A stretch of 64,000 nucleotides of DNA from Terrimonas_A sp040509495 (GCA_040509495.1 JBEVKW010000467.1:7174-71173), one strand, 5' to 3'; shown: positions 46,429-56,389, counted from the stretch's first letter. Numbers and translations: made by a program. The notes: generated from the letters alone by a model not told the origin.

Positions 46429-49400
46429 TTATAAGGTTATATCAACACCGAGGTTGAAACGTTTAACGGTGGGATAGGCTCCCAGAGTAGAGTTGCCACC
46501 AGTAGCGAAATTCGACTCACGATCATCGGGCATTTTAGTCCATAAAAGCAGGTTGTTGCCATTCACAAAAACACGGCAGCTTTTCAGACCTATTCTTTTG
46601 ATCATGCCCGCTGGTAACGCATAGTTTATCTCAGCATTCTTTAACCGTACATAAGAACCATCAAATTGATAACGTGTACCACTACCTCCACCTCCTTCAA
46701 GGTTCGACCAGCGCGGCAGCGGTATTTCGCCTCCTTCACCTTTTGTCCAGTAAACGCCTTCTACATACGCCACATTCGACGATGAGTGAAAGGTTGGGAA
46801 AGCTACTTCGCGCGTTACATTATTCACGCCATAGAACTGAACAAAGGCCGTGAATCCTCTCCAGTCAACCCCGATCGTTGCATTGTACGTGTTCTGAGGT
46901 GTAGTGGCATAGCCATAGGGAGCTGTATCATTTCCGTCGATGATACCATCACCGTTGAAGTCGATGATATTAAAATCACCCGGAAGTTTATTCTGGTTAT
47001 TGGTGGAACGCTGCGTGCTGCCATATATATCATCCCAGCTTGCAAGAAATCCGTTATCGATATACGTTCTTGTTTGACCAAGCGCATAGCCGGCCTGGCG
47101 TTGATAAGAAAGGCGCAGTTCCGGATCATCACGCTCAATGATCTTATTGGTCGCATGCGTCATATTGGTGTTGATCCATACACGCAGATCCTTAGTGATC
47201 GACTGATTGAATTTGAGCTCGATCTCAAACCCTTTACTCGTCACGCGGCCAAGATTCACACTTGGTGCGGCTACACCGAAATAAGTTGGGATAGCCCGGC
47301 TACCGCCGCCGATAATAATATCTGTCCTGTTATCGCTGAACACGTCAACATTACCCATGATCTTTCCATTGAACAGGGAATATTCGATACCTATATTCCG
47401 TTTCTCCACATTCTCCCAGGCAATATTCGGATTACCCAAACTGGCAATACGATAGAATGTATATGGAGATGCCACCGTCGGGCTACCCATCCTTGCCGCG
47501 CCACCAAACGTAAGTTGATCACGGAACGGCCAGCGGCCCACACTCACGGCATCATCACCGATCTTCCCCCAGGATGCACGCACTTTCAACATGTCCAGGA
47601 AATCTACCTTCGACATGAAGTTCTCATTACCGATCATCCAGCCGGCTGAAACGGACGGGAAGAACGCAAACCGGTAGTCTGGTCCAAATTGCTCAGACCC
47701 GTTATATGCTCCATTCGCCTCAACATAATATTTGGACGCATAGTTATAAGTAGTCCTGAACACCCAATCCTCCCGGTAGCGGGCAAACTGAGAACCGGTA
47801 GCCACTCTTTCTCTTTGCATCAGCCCCATGGCTGTTACATCATGCTTGCCAAATCTGCGTTTATAATCCAACTGCAGTATGTAGTTAGACCTGCGGTAAG
47901 TAGCGCCACGGTCAACTGATCCTGCCTGGTTTGACCAGCGAACAACGTCTACAAAATCGAGTTGGGTACCCGGGTTAAGCGGTTGCTCCAGGAAAACAAT
48001 ACCACTCGTGGGATCGATCCATTTACGCTGCGCCGGATTGAACTGGTCATTCAGTCCCCTGCCGGCTTCCCTGAATGTATTGTCCAGCGCAAGGCTTCCC
48101 CTGAAGCTAAGTCCCGTTAACACCATATCCAGTTTCTGCTGTAAAATGAAATCCGTTGTGATCTGCGTATTCGTCCTTTTTTCAACGCCGGACACGGCAA
48201 GGTTATAAACGGAATTAGGCACATCCGCGATACGGTCTTTGAAGAAGCCCCATGTTCCGTCGGAATAGATGGGACGCATCGCGTCAGGTGAAGTCCGGTA
48301 AGCAGACACCCAAAAACTCTGATCACCATCACCAGCGCCAAATGGCACCTGGCGAACACCGTTTGAACCAAATAATTTTGTGGAGAAAGTGGTTGTTTTA
48401 GTGAGATTGAAATCAAGATTGCTGCGGAGGTTAACACGCGTATAGCCATAACCGGATTCGTAGCCGCGGCCATTCTCAAATCTGCGGAAGAGATCGCCCT
48501 CTTTCACATAATCGATCGCCGCGAAATATGTCACGAACTGTGAACCACCCGAAACATTCACCGCAGTATTATAAGACATCGCCCTGTCTTTGAATAATGC
48601 ATCTACCCAATCTACATTTGGGTAACGATCCCATTCTGCAGCATCCAGGGGATTGCGGTATTTATCCAGGATCTGTACGGGTGTATATAGGTTCCAGGCA
48701 TTGGCTGATAATAATAACTCACGTTCCAATGTACGGTTCTTGATCGCTAAACCATCATAGGAATCAAATTTCTCCGGCAATTTCGAAGGAGTCTTGGCCG
48801 TCACATTCGTACGCACCTGTATCACCGCTCTGCCAGACGTTCCTTTCTTCGTTGTGATCAGGATCACGCCATTTGCTCCTTTCACACCATATACTGCCGT
48901 TGCGGAGGCATCCTTTAATATGGAGATATTCTCAACGGAAGAGATATCGATTGAATTCATAGAACGTTCAATACCGTCTACAAGTACCAGCGGAGCACTG
49001 TTATTCCAGGAGCTTTGCGCCCTGATCACGATCTGCGGATCTTCCGCGCCCGGCATACCTGAAGAAGACGTTGTGATCACACCTGGCAGGTTACCCGTGA
49101 GCGCCTGGCCAAGATTGGTCACACCACCGGTACGTTCCAGCACTTTGCCCGAGACCTGGGAGATCGCTCCTATTATACTCGCTTTCTTTTGCTGTCCATA
49201 ACCGATCACGACCACATTATCGAGCTCCGCGACAGCTTCAGCCAGCGTTATCGTAACACTGCTTTCGCTGTTCACCCTGATCTCCTTGTTCGCTTTACCG
49301 ACATGGCTGACAACAAGGGTCTGGGGACCTGAACGAATAGACAAAGAGAACTTACCATCTTTATCGGTTTTGGTGGAAGGGCCATTCTGCACGCTGACGG

Positions 49401-49551
49401 TGGCATCTGACAAAGGCACCTTCTGAATATCAAGCACTACCCCTGTAATGACACGCGTTGCTTGCGCGCTGACCGGGGAGCTGTGAAGCATGACTGAAAG
49501 CGCCAGCATAAGCACGGGCAAGCCTTTCAGCATCATTGATCTGAGCATCAT
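46429..49551 (-). CDS. SusC/RagA TonB-linked outer-membrane transporter (pair 2)
   Basis: Importer of 1040 residues using the ATG at 49551 (a second ATG lies 3 bases on). This start leads into a signal peptide ending SPVSAQ; the open frame to 49656 adds a hydrophilic stretch not expected in an exported protein. A carboxypeptidase-D-like domain (VITGVVLDIQKVPLSDATV) is followed by the plug (VVVIGYGQQKKASIIGA, VLVDGIERSMNSID, GANGVILITTKKG) and the beta-barrel. It is the first gene of the SusC-SusD-SusC-SusD-DUF5627 operon. The 1049-base region upstream contains two operator-like sites and a repeat element. Confidence 0.95.
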   Translation of the reverse strand: MMLRSMMLKGLPVLMLALSVMLHSSPVSAQATRVITGVVLDIQKVPLSDATVSVQNGPSTKTDKDGKFSLSIRSGPQTLVVSHVGKANKEIRVNSESSVTITLAEAVAELDNVVVIGYGQQKKASIIGAISQVSGKVLERTGGVTNLGQALTGNLPGVITTSSSGMPGAEDPQIVIRAQSSWNNSAPLVLVDGIERSMNSIDISSVENISILKDASATAVYGVKGANGVILITTKKGTSGRAVIQVRTNVTAKTPSKLPEKFDSYDGLAIKNRTLERELLLSANAWNLYTPVQILDKYRNPLDAAEWDRYPNVDWVDALFKDRAMSYNTAVNVSGGSQFVTYFAAIDYVKEGDLFRRFENGRGYESGYGYTRVNLRSNLDFNLTKTTTFSTKLFGSNGVRQVPFGAGDGDQSFWVSAYRTSPDAMRPIYSDGTWGFFKDRIADVPNSVYNLAVSGVEKRTNTQITTDFILQQKLDMVLTGLSFRGSLALDNTFREAGRGLNDQFNPAQRKWIDPTSGIVFLEQPLNPGTQLDFVDVVRWSNQAGSVDRGATYRRSNYILQLDYKRRFGKHDVTAMGLMQRERVATGSQFARYREDWVFRTTYNYASKYYVEANGAYNGSEQFGPDYRFAFFPSVSAGWMIGNENFMSKVDFLDMLKVRASWGKIGDDAVSVGRWPFRDQLTFGGAARMGSPTVASPYTFYRIASLGNPNIAWENVEKRNIGIEYSLFNGKIMGNVDVFSDNRTDIIIGGGSRAIPTYFGVAAPSVNLGRVTSKGFEIELKFNQSITKDLRVWINTNMTHATNKIIERDDPELRLSYQRQAGYALGQTRTYIDNGFLASWDDIYGSTQRSTNNQNKLPGDFNIIDFNGDGIIDGNDTAPYGYATTPQNTYNATIGVDWRGFTAFVQFYGVNNVTREVAFPTFHSSSNVAYVEGVYWTKGEGGEIPLPRWSNLEGGGGSGTRYQFDGSYVRLKNAEINYALPAGMIKRIGLKSCRVFVNGNNLLLWTKMPDDRESNFATGGNSTLGAYPTVKRFNLGVDITL

Positions 49552-49891
49552 GATGAGCTTTATTTTTTGATTTGATTGGAATTTTTTGAAGAACCGGCTT
49601 GACTGTCCGGGTATCATAGCCTTATTGCAGGGATCATCCCCGATACCGGACAGCATGATCTACCGCTTAATAAATGTTATTATGACACTAATTGGAACGC
49701 GACAGAAGACGTCGCAGCAGCGTGAGCTCACAGGCTTCATAAGCAATCGTTTTTGGTTTGGTTAGTTAGAAGGGCCGCTTTTCTATAAAGCGCAATAGTT
49801 TTCAATGACAGTTACCAAAACTATGTTTGCACTCAAAAAAGGCATGGCAGGAATCGCTAAATAACTAGCAATAATGTCAATTGCGAGGGAA

Positions 49892-49907
49892 ATGCAATCG
49901 GTACTCT
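49892..49907. promoter_or_regulatory. operator-like half site
   Basis: ATGCAATCGGTACTCT matches the left half (ATGCAATCG) of the operator candidate at 14749 exactly, but the right half diverges. It lies 341 bases before the SusC start codon, upstream of a -7-like sequence. Confidence 0.35.
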
Positions 49908-49944
49908 ATATTATAAATAACTACTTTTCAATAATTTAATAAAA

Positions 49945-49960
49945 ATGCAACCGATTTACT
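49945..49960. promoter_or_regulatory. LacI-type operator candidate E
   Basis: ATGCAACCGATTTACT keeps the ATGCAA-CG-ATTT arrangement of candidates A-D with a CG centre. It lies upstream of the tandem SusC/SusD operon, in the AT-rich part of the divergent region. Confidence 0.5.
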
Positions 49961-50177
49961 TTTGGACCGGGGGTGCAACCGCCTGCGGAATGATTGGACA
50001 AGAAAGAGACATTCAATAACGTGAAGGGCAAAGTCATTTAAACTGAACTGTAATGTATCGCGGATGGAATAAAAGAGATTCAGCCGGGCGCCCAGCTTTA
50101 TATTATTGTTGAGGATTCGAATGCCATTTAGTCAGAAAATGCAAAAGGACTTCGGACAGTTTGTTTCGACCCGCCTC

Positions 50178-50288
50178 GCATAAGGTTCACGCAGATGCAC
50201 GCAGATCCAGCGCAGATACGCAGACTAATTCCTGATAGCAGGCAGATCTCTGCGTATTAATATCCGTCCACCTGCTGGAACCTTACGC
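50178..50288. repeat. dispersed inverted-repeat element, copy 4
   Basis: The arms GCATAAGGTTCACGCAG (50178-50194) and 50272-50288 pair at 14 of 17 positions. The interior at 50215-50253 aligns without gaps to copy 1 (4002-4040) at 30 of 39 positions, including TGATAGCAG and CTCTGC. It lies between the SusC operon and the type IX exported protein gene. Confidence 0.7.
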
Positions 50289-50352
50289 CATCCCCACGAT
50301 CTGTTTAATCCGGTGTTAACACGTATTTCTAAAAAAAATGTATTCTCATTTT

Positions 50353-50385
50353 TGACATTAATGCCAGTATTCTAAACAAATGTCA
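50353..50385. promoter_or_regulatory. long-spaced palindrome TGACATT...AATGTCA
   Basis: TGACATT (50353-50359) and AATGTCA (50379-50385) form a perfect inverted repeat. GACATT, 16 bases, then ACAAATGT recurs with exactly the same spacing at 7456-7485, upstream of the first LacI-type gene. It lies 215 bases before the start of the exported repeat protein. Confidence 0.4.
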
Positions 50386-50600
50386 CCATGTACCGGATAA
50401 TGGAACTGTATTTTTAGAACCAGCGGTTCAGGCCGGAACAAGAGCCTGTCCACCCCATTTGCCATATCTGCCTGCACATGCATAAACTGTTCTGTTTTAT
50501 TCATCCGGTATTACTAGCGCATTCCCCCGTCCGTGACGCTGGCCGGTTGACCGCTAACCCTTCCTAACCTCCCAAACCTCCCCTTCACCTGCCAACAATC

Positions 50601-53600
50601 ATGAAACACCTTATCCTTCTTTTCTATAGCTGTCTTATATCCTTTGCCGCAAGGGCGCAAGCTCCGGGCATACAATGGCAACGCATCTATGGCAGTTCGG
50701 ATGGCGATGGGCCAAAAGCCATCCGCGCAACACCGGACGGTGGTTTCATCGCGGCAGGCATCAGTTATGGTAATGATCAGGATGTTTCCGGACATAACGC
50801 CACGTCGTTCTTCAGCGATGCCTGGGTTGTCAAACTGAACAGTTACGGCGCTATCGAATGGCAAAGAAGTCTTGGAGGAGGTCTGACGGACCAGGCTGCC
50901 GACATCTGGCCTACGCCCGATAACGGATACATGCTTTTCGGATCCACCAGTTCATACGATTGCGGCATGCCCGGGACAAAAGGCGGCAGTGATTACTGGC
51001 TGGCCAAACTGGATGCTGAAGGGAACATTTTATGGGAACGGACTTATGGCGGATCAAACGAGGAACAGGCAAAAAGCCTCTGCCCAACGCCGGACGGCGG
51101 CTATATTCTCGCAGGCACTGCTCTCTCCGCTGATGGCGATGTCACCGGTCATCATGGTAATAGCAGCGGAGATTACTGGTTTCTCAAGGTAAATGCCAGC
51201 GGTGATCCCGAATGGAATCTCGCAACCGGTGGCAGTTCCGTGGAATGGCTGCTTCAGGCCGTTGCCACCAGCGATGGTGGTTGCATTGCTGCCGGTTATG
51301 CAGAGTCTTCCAACGGAGATCTCACAGGTAATAAAGGTGGCCTCGATGCATGGATCGTTAAGATCAATCCCGGTGGAACCATTGCATGGCAAAAGAATCT
51401 CGGTAGTTCGGGAAGTGACCAGGCGAGATCGATCCTGCAAACACCAGACGACGGTTATGTTTTCGCCGGCTATGCAAGCGAAAACGATGGGGATCTGGCC
51501 GGTATCCTACCCAGCCCGGGCAGGGAAGAAGACTATTGGATCGTCCGGTTGGACGCTGCCGGAAATGTACTCTGGCAAAGAACCTACGGAGGTTTTTCAT
51601 CCGATATCGCAAACAGCGTCGTCATCACAAGTGATGGAGGGTTTGTTGTTGCGGGCTATTCAGCTTCTTCCAACGAAGATTTTACCTGCAATAACGGCGG
51701 CCTCGATACCTGGATCATCAAGCTGAATACAGCCGGGGTACTGCAATGGCAGCGCAACATCGGAGGCAACAACAACGATGCCCCCGAGCAGATCATACAA
51801 ACAACTGATGGAAACCTGCTGGCAGCCATCACCACCTGTTCTACGGATATTCCCGGCTATCATTCATCTGCTACAACTAATTGCCAGGATATGCTCATCA
51901 TAGAACTAAGCGGTGGAGGCGCACCACTACCGGTTCCATCTTTAACGATCGAACCTGTCTCCGGCAGCATTTGCGGCGGAACGATCAACACATTCAGCGC
52001 ATCGGCATCAAATATGAGTGCAACGGTTCGCTATCAATGGACGAAGAACGGATCGCCCGTGGGTACCAATCACCCTGTATACCAGTCAAATGATATCGTC
52101 ACAGGTGATATGATCTCCTGCACTGCAACCGATCCATCAGGCTGCGATAATGCTGGCCAGGCAACGGCCACCATTACAACAACTGCAAAAACGATATTGC
52201 AACCTTCCATCAACATATCTTCTTCTTCACAGGTTGCGTGCAATTGCAAGCCGATCAGTTTCTCGGCAACTGTGACCGGCGGCGGCAGCAATCCGGTTTA
52301 TGAATGGCGGATCAATGGAAAGAAGACCGGTGCCACCACTCAGCATTTTATCGTCAGCAATATTTATACGGGGGATATCGTCACCTGCGTTTATCGCGAC
52401 AATAGTGGCTGCATTGCAAATGGAGAAGTAATATCCAATGCGATCACAATGTCTACCACGCAGACCCAAACCATCACGGCGTCCATTACTCCTTCAACAA
52501 ACAATATCTGTCAGGGAATGAATGTCGGCTTTACCGTGACAGCGATCGATCCTGATCTTCAACCTTCCTATCAATGGATGATCAATAACAATACTGTTGG
52601 AACAGATAGCCCGTCTTTCTGGTACTCTTCGTTAACAAACGGAGACCGGGTCACCTGCGTGATCACACTCGCACCCGGGCCATGCGGATCCATTCCATTC
52701 ACGACTGATCCCGTTTCTGTTACCGTTCGCCCCAAAACAACGCCATCGATCCTCATATCGTCCACCTCCACCACCAATGAATTTTGCCCAGGTGTTCCTG
52801 CAAGTTTCAGAGCATTGTACGCAAATGCTGGTGATAAGCCATCATTCCAATGGATGATCAATGGAGTGAATGCCGCAGGAGGTAATGACGCGATATTCAA
52901 CACCACTGCACTGCAGAACGGCGACCACGTGAGCTGTATATTAATGGTTGACCCAGCTTTTGCGGAGTGTGCCACCGTCCCATCTGTGGCGTCAACGAGC
53001 ATCACCGCTTCTATCATCAATAGGCCAGCGCCTGTTATCAGTATCAGTGCTGACAAGCCTGCTATCTGCCAGGGAGAAACGCTGAGCTTTATTGCCGCTT
53101 TCAGTAACGCTGGCACGGATCCAGTTATGCAATGGCTGGTTGATGGAGTGATTCGCGGAAACGGTTCCGGCTTCTCCACCAACTCACTCATGAACGGCTC
53201 AACCATTCAGTGCACACTTCAGCCCGGCGCAGGGGCTTGTAATATTCCGCTTGTTTCCAATACGATCATTCCGGTCATTCACCCAAGACCAACTGTGAAT
53301 ATACAACCGGCCGACACCATTATCAAGCCCGGCACTAAGGCCTTCCTAAAAGTGCAGGCAGGTCCGGCACCGCTGACTTATCAATGGTCACCCGCATCAC
53401 AGCTGGAAACTCCTGCTACCGGTTCCTCCTATACGACGGCGCTGGATAAAACTGTACATTATACGCTTACTGTCAGAACACCGAACGGATGCACCGCTTC
53501 TGCATCAAATCTGGTCAGCGTCAGTGGCCCCTTCCTGATGCCTTCCGCCTTTACACCAAACCGTGATGGATTGAATGATCTGTTCATCGTCCCCGCTCAT

Positions 53601-53798
53601 GCAAGCATAGAGCTCGAAGAATTCAGCATTTTCGATCGCTGGGGCATCAGGATCTTCAGTACGAAAGACATTGGTAAAGGTTGGGATGGGACAGTGCAGG
53701 GCGTTCCTGTTGAATCCGGAGCTTTTGTGTATCTCATCAGGGGGAAAAACAATGAAGGAAACATATTGCTGAAAGGAACGGTAACCCTGGTAAGATAG
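50601..53798 (+). CDS. large exported beta-propeller/Ig-repeat protein with type IX (type B) C-terminal sorting domain
   Basis: A 1065-residue secreted protein of unknown function. After a signal peptide (ending AARAQ) come seven repeats of about 55-60 residues. Each contains a W-Q/E-R-x-x-G-G strand and a TPDGGF/YIAAG strand, consistent with a seven-bladed propeller (about 22-435). Six Ig/PKD-like segments follow (about 440-970), most with a paired-Cys pattern such as SICGG and NICQG. The last 90 residues (SAFTPNRDGLNDLF, FDRWGIRIFSTKD, WDGTVQGVPVESGAFVYLI) match the gliding-motility-associated C-terminal domain that directs type IX export. No catalytic motif was seen. It stands alone between two polysaccharide operons. 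A surface adhesin or glycan-binding role is only a guess. Confidence 0.85.
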   Translation: MKHLILLFYSCLISFAARAQAPGIQWQRIYGSSDGDGPKAIRATPDGGFIAAGISYGNDQDVSGHNATSFFSDAWVVKLNSYGAIEWQRSLGGGLTDQAADIWPTPDNGYMLFGSTSSYDCGMPGTKGGSDYWLAKLDAEGNILWERTYGGSNEEQAKSLCPTPDGGYILAGTALSADGDVTGHHGNSSGDYWFLKVNASGDPEWNLATGGSSVEWLLQAVATSDGGCIAAGYAESSNGDLTGNKGGLDAWIVKINPGGTIAWQKNLGSSGSDQARSILQTPDDGYVFAGYASENDGDLAGILPSPGREEDYWIVRLDAAGNVLWQRTYGGFSSDIANSVVITSDGGFVVAGYSASSNEDFTCNNGGLDTWIIKLNTAGVLQWQRNIGGNNNDAPEQIIQTTDGNLLAAITTCSTDIPGYHSSATTNCQDMLIIELSGGGAPLPVPSLTIEPVSGSICGGTINTFSASASNMSATVRYQWTKNGSPVGTNHPVYQSNDIVTGDMISCTATDPSGCDNAGQATATITTTAKTILQPSINISSSSQVACNCKPISFSATVTGGGSNPVYEWRINGKKTGATTQHFIVSNIYTGDIVTCVYRDNSGCIANGEVISNAITMSTTQTQTITASITPSTNNICQGMNVGFTVTAIDPDLQPSYQWMINNNTVGTDSPSFWYSSLTNGDRVTCVITLAPGPCGSIPFTTDPVSVTVRPKTTPSILISSTSTTNEFCPGVPASFRALYANAGDKPSFQWMINGVNAAGGNDAIFNTTALQNGDHVSCILMVDPAFAECATVPSVASTSITASIINRPAPVISISADKPAICQGETLSFIAAFSNAGTDPVMQWLVDGVIRGNGSGFSTNSLMNGSTIQCTLQPGAGACNIPLVSNTIIPVIHPRPTVNIQPADTIIKPGTKAFLKVQAGPAPLTYQWSPASQLETPATGSSYTTALDKTVHYTLTVRTPNGCTASASNLVSVSGPFLMPSAFTPNRDGLNDLFIVPAHASIELEEFSIFDRWGIRIFSTKDIGKGWDGTVQGVPVESGAFVYLIRGKNNEGNILLKGTVTLVR

Positions 53799-53895
53799 GT
53801 CAGCAATATGACTGCCCCCACTTTTATGAAACACATCGCTTCGCATAAAACCCCTTCTGAAAACTCCAGCTGCTTGAGATGATCGATAAAACGAG

Positions 53896-53927
53896 TTGAC
53901 CCGGATCCTGAGATGGCTCCGGGTCAA
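53896..53927. terminator. probable bidirectional terminator hairpin
   Basis: TTGACCCGGA (53896-53905) and TCCGGGTCAA (53918-53927) form a perfect 10-bp stem with a 12-base loop between two convergent genes. On the minus strand it is followed by a short T run (CGTTTTA). On the plus strand no T run follows directly, so termination there may be weaker. Confidence 0.6.
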
Positions 53928-53992
53928 TACATGAATGGCCCAAAAAAATAATACCCCTTCGTTGCATGCCTTTCCATTGCGCTCCGGGATTT

Positions 53993-56389
53993 CTACAGTT
54001 TCACTTTCACTTGTTTCCCGACATAGCTAACATTCGAGGTTTTACTTCCCTGCTGTTGCACGAGGGTCACATTGAATCTTCTATTGTCAAGCATACCCGG
54101 AAATGCGCCCTTCCTGTCTGCAATGGTCAATATCTTTTTCTTATCGTCCCAGTGGAAATCGATAGTTGAGAAGATGCCTTTTTCATAATTGTAGTTATCG
54201 TTCTCGTCCTCATACAATAGAAACTCACCGTCTGCGCCGGGATACACCCGGATCTCTAACTCATCCCATTTCTTTTCGGTAGCATACTGAACGGAGGGTC
54301 CTGCAGGAAGAATTGAACCAGCTTTTACAAAAACAGGGATGATATCGATCGGCGTTTCCTTTTTCACCCACTGTGCCCCGTTGTATGACTCTCCGGTCCA
54401 GAAATCAAACCATTTGCTACCGGCTGGCAGGTAGGCATCTCTTGTTTTGACCGTACTGAAATCTTCCGCCATAGTTGTATCCTTTCCTGCGATAACCTTC
54501 TTTACATACATCGGTTTCACTACAGGGCAAACCAGTAACGATTTTCCAAACATGAACTGATCGCTGATCGGAAGAACATTCTTATCCGAAGGAAAGTCCA
54601 TCATCAGTGCACGCATCATGCTCGACTGATTGGCTGTTACCTGGTAAGAGGTGGAGTAGATATAGGGCAGCAATGTATACCGAAGCCGGATGAACTTTTC
54701 TATGGCATCATAGACCCTGTCTCCTTTTTTACCAAACTGATAGATCTCTCTCGGCGCATCTGCACCATGGGAACGCATCATGGGGTTAAATGCACCGAAT
54801 TGCAACCAGCGTGTATACAACTCACGATATTCCGGATCATCCAGTTTTCTCCTGAAATTCCAAAGAAAGAACCCTCCGATATCACTGTTCCAGTGCGGAA
54901 TACCCGTCAATGAAAAATTCAATCCCGCCGTAACCTGGTTATGCAAAGCATCCCAGGAGGACACTACGTCGCCCGACCATGTATTGGCGCCATAACGCTG
55001 CTGACCTGCGAAGGCCGAACGCGTTAAGATGAAGACCCGTTTGCTGCTGTCAACCTTTCTTTGGTTTTGATAAACACCACCAACCGTTATCAACGGATAA
55101 GCATTGCGGACGCGACGGAAAGAACCGAGAAAAGTCTTTGTATTGAGATCAGCATCCGTCGCATTGAAATGATCCGGCTCAGAGGAATCCATCCACCAGC
55201 CATCGATACCGATCGAATGCATATTCTTCAGGTATTTCCAATAGATATCACGTGCTGCCGGGTTGTATGCATCATACACCCGTACACCAGAGGGATAATT
55301 CGGGTTGGGCGGCCATTTCTCAGAACCCGATTCTGGCCATGTTTTGAAATTAAACAACGCATTGATCTTCTCAAGCTCCTTATACTGTAATGTTTGCGGC
55401 CCGAAGCTCGACCAGATCGAAATGATCATGTGGGCATTTAACCGGCGAACATCTTCCACCATCTTTTTTGGATCAGGAAAGTCCACATTCAGAAAATCCA
55501 TTGCATTCCAGAGATAGTTGTTCCCCCAATACTGCCAGTCCTGTATCACACCATCCAACGGCACATTCAGCTGCCTGTACTTTCGCACCACGTCAACCAG
55601 TTCGGCCTGGCTCTTATAACGCTCCCTGCTTTGCCAGAAACCATACGTCCATAGCGGGAACATAGGAGCCTGACCAGTGAGGCTGCGCATCTGTGCGATC
55701 ACGCCGTCTGCATTAGCGCCGTACATGAAGTAATAGTCGACGCAATCACCCACTTGTGAACTGAATGAAGTTGCGGCTGTATTATCTTCAAATATTGTAG
55801 GAGAATAATTATCCCAGAAAAGGCCGTATCCTTTTACTGATTGAAAGAAGGGCACATAGTCGTCTGTATTACCCTGCACCATATTCATCTTCAGGTTGCG
55901 CTGGATCATCTTGCCACGCTGTTGCGAACCGAGGCCATAGATCGCTTCCTCCGGGTCCAACTCAAAAGACTGTTTGATCGCATAAGAACTTACGCCCGCA
56001 TCATTGAATGGCTCGAACGATGTACTTCCGGCTTTCTCTTTCAGCAAAGGAGTTTTGCTTTTCTGACCGAGAAAACTGACCTGCCCGTCACTCAAATTAA
56101 CAACAACGTTCACCTGACCACTGCTAACGGTTACAGCTCCTGCTGAACGCTTCATAGAAACATTCACCTTTACCGGCGTTGCAATCACCGATAAACTTTT
56201 CGGATCCGTTTCTTTCCCTGCAGGATATTTCAATACGCGAACCGTAGATGCATTATAAAATTGCAGTTCAACAGTTGTTGTATTCAGGGTCAGCTTTACT
56301 CCACGTTCTGTTTGCTGCACGTCCTGCGCCATACACTGCAGCATGATCATCATAAGCAATACGGTGAAAACATGTTTGCTGAATTTCAT
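53993..56389 (-). CDS. GH31 alpha-xylosidase-type glycosidase, secreted
   Basis: Retaining exo-glycosidase of about 798 residues from the Met at 56389 (MKFSKHVFTVLLMMIMLQC), which gives an export signal; the frame extends five codons further upstream. An N-terminal beta-sandwich is followed by the GH31 barrel with TYGFWQSRERY and VIQDWQYWG. The nucleophile Asp is in WWMDSSEPD (about residue 400), the acid/base Asp in WSGDVVSSWDAL (about 473), and the C-terminus has DUF5110-like beta-domains. The pattern is that of alpha-xylosidases, but alpha-glucosidase cannot be excluded. It is the last gene of the GH3-GH97-GH31-GH31 operon and converges on the type IX exported protein gene. Confidence 0.88.
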   Translation of the reverse strand: MKFSKHVFTVLLMMIMLQCMAQDVQQTERGVKLTLNTTTVELQFYNASTVRVLKYPAGKETDPKSLSVIATPVKVNVSMKRSAGAVTVSSGQVNVVVNLSDGQVSFLGQKSKTPLLKEKAGSTSFEPFNDAGVSSYAIKQSFELDPEEAIYGLGSQQRGKMIQRNLKMNMVQGNTDDYVPFFQSVKGYGLFWDNYSPTIFEDNTAATSFSSQVGDCVDYYFMYGANADGVIAQMRSLTGQAPMFPLWTYGFWQSRERYKSQAELVDVVRKYRQLNVPLDGVIQDWQYWGNNYLWNAMDFLNVDFPDPKKMVEDVRRLNAHMIISIWSSFGPQTLQYKELEKINALFNFKTWPESGSEKWPPNPNYPSGVRVYDAYNPAARDIYWKYLKNMHSIGIDGWWMDSSEPDHFNATDADLNTKTFLGSFRRVRNAYPLITVGGVYQNQRKVDSSKRVFILTRSAFAGQQRYGANTWSGDVVSSWDALHNQVTAGLNFSLTGIPHWNSDIGGFFLWNFRRKLDDPEYRELYTRWLQFGAFNPMMRSHGADAPREIYQFGKKGDRVYDAIEKFIRLRYTLLPYIYSTSYQVTANQSSMMRALMMDFPSDKNVLPISDQFMFGKSLLVCPVVKPMYVKKVIAGKDTTMAEDFSTVKTRDAYLPAGSKWFDFWTGESYNGAQWVKKETPIDIIPVFVKAGSILPAGPSVQYATEKKWDELEIRVYPGADGEFLLYEDENDNYNYEKGIFSTIDFHWDDKKKILTIADRKGAFPGMLDNRRFNVTLVQQQGSKTSNVSYVGKQVKVKL

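Larger units (their letters stand above)
49552..50600. promoter_or_regulatory. large divergent regulatory region between SusC and the type IX exported protein
   Basis: No gene is supported in these 1049 bases. On the minus strand a -7-like TAGTTTTG (complement at 49816-49823) fits the Bacteroidota element TAnnTTTG for SusC transcription, though no -33 box is well placed. Two CG-centred sites lie at 49892 and 49945, the dispersed element copy 4 at 50178-50288, and a long-spaced palindrome at 50353-50385. The AT-rich part around 49900-49960 is the most promoter-like stretch. Confidence 0.5.

Noticed and set aside
49552..49656. Upstream extension of the SusC frame to 49656
   Set aside because: The added 35 residues are charged and precede a normal signal peptide that starts at the ATG at 49551, so the extension is unlikely to be translated.
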